DNA of 31,089 bases. Origin: a virus. Position 1 is the stretch's first letter; every line of letters starts with the position of its first letter. Positions 30,409-31,089 of the stretch are shown here, piece after piece. The stretch is taken from positions 1 through 31,089 of IMG/VR virus record IMGVR_UViG_3300044618_000344, one strand, 5' to 3'. Both the position numbers and the translations under genes were made by a program. The notes beneath the pieces were generated by a model, which worked only from the letters and a program-made list of their open reading frames with translations, was not told the DNA's origin and ran no database searches.

Positions 30409-31089
30409 TTACGCCTTGTTGTTCTTGAATGCGCCTGCGCCGACCTTGGTAGCAATTGCTCCGAAGCCGTAGTAGCCGATTGTTACCTGACCTGCGGCTG
30501 TTGACTCAGCGCGTAGGCGGTATGTTGGTGACTCGTACCATGTGTACGCATCTGGGTTAACGATGAGGATTGTTCCATCGCCATCGCCGCCGTTTGTTGG
30601 ATCAACGTAAAGGTTAAGTCCGGCAACGTTACCTGTGAGTGAAGTTGGAGCAACTGCTCCGCCAGCGTTCATCGGATTTGTCGCTGTGTAAATCGGACGT
30701 CCTGAATCGTTGAGAGACATGATGTTTGACCATTGTCCTGTAGATACGACCATGTTGCGAGCAAATGGATTTGGAAGTCCTGCTGTTGCGCCATAAACAG
30801 ATGCTGATCCGCGAGCAACAATTCCGAGAAGCTCGGCTGCTGTTGGGTAAGTTACTGTTGTTGTAGCATCTGCAGTTGCGCCTGAGATAAGTGCAGCGTT
30901 TACTGCTGAGTTAGTTGCCTTTGCGTAAGCTGCTGCCATGTTGCGAACAAGCTCATCGAAGAATGCTGGAGATGTACGATCAAGCAATTCGACAGAGAAT
31001 GTCTGCTGTCCAGCGTACTTCTGTACTGTTACTGAAAGGAAGCTTGAGTTCTGATCTGTGTCGCTGAATGCGTCGCCTTCTGGCTCGAT
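30409..31089 (-). CDS. Major capsid protein, C-terminal part, unit 2 (cut by window edge)
   Basis: The visible 226 codons are the C-terminal part of the capsid domain (ELLDRTSPAFFDELVRNMAAAYAK onward to GAFKNNKA) and align with residues 289-514 of the intact gene. Few residues differ (NSAV for NAAV, NDSGRPIYTATNP for NDAGRPIYTASQP). The frame is open to the right edge. The protease domain would lie beyond the window or be supplied by the sequence matching 15238-16101. Confidence 0.88.
   Translation of the reverse strand: MEPEGDAFSDTDQNSSFLSVTVQKYAGQQTFSVELLDRTSPAFFDELVRNMAAAYAKATNSAVNAALISGATADATTTVTYPTAAELLGIVARGSASVYGATAGLPNPFARNMVVSTGQWSNIMSLNDSGRPIYTATNPMNAGGAVAPTSLTGNVAGLNLYVDPTNGGDGDGTILIVNPDAYTWYESPTYRLRAESTAAGQVTIGYYGFGAIATKVGAGAFKNNKA
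30995..31089. repeat. Exact 95-base direct repeat of 15143-15237 at the right window edge
   Basis: The last 95 bases match 15143-15237 exactly; the base before (A at 30994 against T at 15142) differs. Together with the left-edge repeat, it brackets a capsid core of 509 bases (15143-15651) that both units appear to share and that is present in full only once in the window. Confidence 0.9.

Larger units (their letters stand above)
15525..31089 (-). other. Phage genome unit 2 (15,852 bases if the 287-base capsid core is added)
   Basis: This is the second set of genes, collinear with unit 1 on the same strand. The last base, 31089, corresponds to 15237, so the stretch 15238-15524 is what is missing to close this unit into a circle. 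It differs from unit 1 by many synonymous changes, a replaced tail-tip and holin region, a longer HNH gene and absence of the 52-aa gene. It is therefore a relative and not a copy produced by recent duplication. Confidence 0.7.

Noticed and set aside
1-31089. Prophage reading (integrated pair of phages)
   Set aside because: No integrase, attachment-site repeats, repressor or host flanking genes are seen, and both edges lie in phage structural genes.
1-31089. Satellite and helper pair
   Set aside because: Both units carry full head, tail, packaging and lysis sets, so neither looks dependent on the other.
1-31089. tRNA genes or CRISPR arrays
   Set aside because: I saw no cloverleaf-like segment in the few gaps and no regularly spaced repeats.

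Overview
The window reads as two complete, closely related genomes of very small tailed phages (long, non-contractile tail type) lying head to tail on the minus strand. Unit 1 occupies 1-15524 and unit 2 occupies 15525-31089. Gene order is the same in both, with many synonymous differences, some swapped genes and a few insertions or deletions. Both window edges fall inside the capsid gene (protease plus major capsid protein). The only intact copy of that gene, 14557-16101, sits at the junction. Adding the 287-base capsid core (15238-15524) to unit 2 closes each unit into a circle of about 15.5 kb (15,524 and 15,852 bases). I read this as two sibling phage genomes joined through a shared capsid core, either by the assembler or in a real tandem array. 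The sequence alone cannot decide which.

The gene set is a minimal siphovirus set: terminase large subunit, HK97-type portal, S78 protease-capsid fusion, head-tail connector, tail terminator, major tail protein, frameshifted tail chaperones, tape measure, tail-tip proteins, endolysin and small membrane (holin-like) proteins. A short early-type block follows: metallophosphoesterase, DUF6378 protein, putative ssDNA annealing or binding protein, two zinc-ribbon proteins, a PD-(D/E)XK nuclease, a secreted lysozyme-like protein and an HNH endonuclease. I see no DNA or RNA polymerase, helicase, integrase, repressor, tRNA or CRISPR. The host is probably an actinobacterium of moderate GC, perhaps aquatic. 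That is inferred from gene families and the small genome size, not shown directly.

Layout of each unit in transcription order (right to left): HNH, terminase, portal, protease-capsid, hairpin, connector, tail terminator, 33-aa protein, major tail protein, chaperones, 170-aa tail protein, tape measure, Dit/Tal-like minor tail protein, 129-aa tail protein, variable tail-tip protein, a further variable protein, endolysin, two small membrane proteins, 72-aa protein, phosphoesterase, acidic mini-protein, 51-aa membrane protein, DUF6378, (52-aa protein in unit 1 only), ssDNA protein, zinc ribbon, nuclease, FmdB-like ribbon, lysozyme-like protein. Genes overlap or abut through TAATG, ATGA and GTGA junctions, which indicates strong translational coupling and fixed most start choices. 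No gene-free stretch reaches 300 bases; the longest non-coding gaps are about 50-65 bases.

The units differ most at the tail tip and lysis block (LamG-like versus glycine-rich tip protein, unrelated neighbours, different holin candidates), in the HNH gene (a helix-turn-helix extension in unit 2) and in the 52-aa gene. Small conserved signals include a CCCTTTG slippery site, a hairpin after the capsid gene with compensatory changes, a TATAAT box placed for a leaderless portal mRNA, and, in unit 1 only, a TGTGA-N6-TCACA palindrome.
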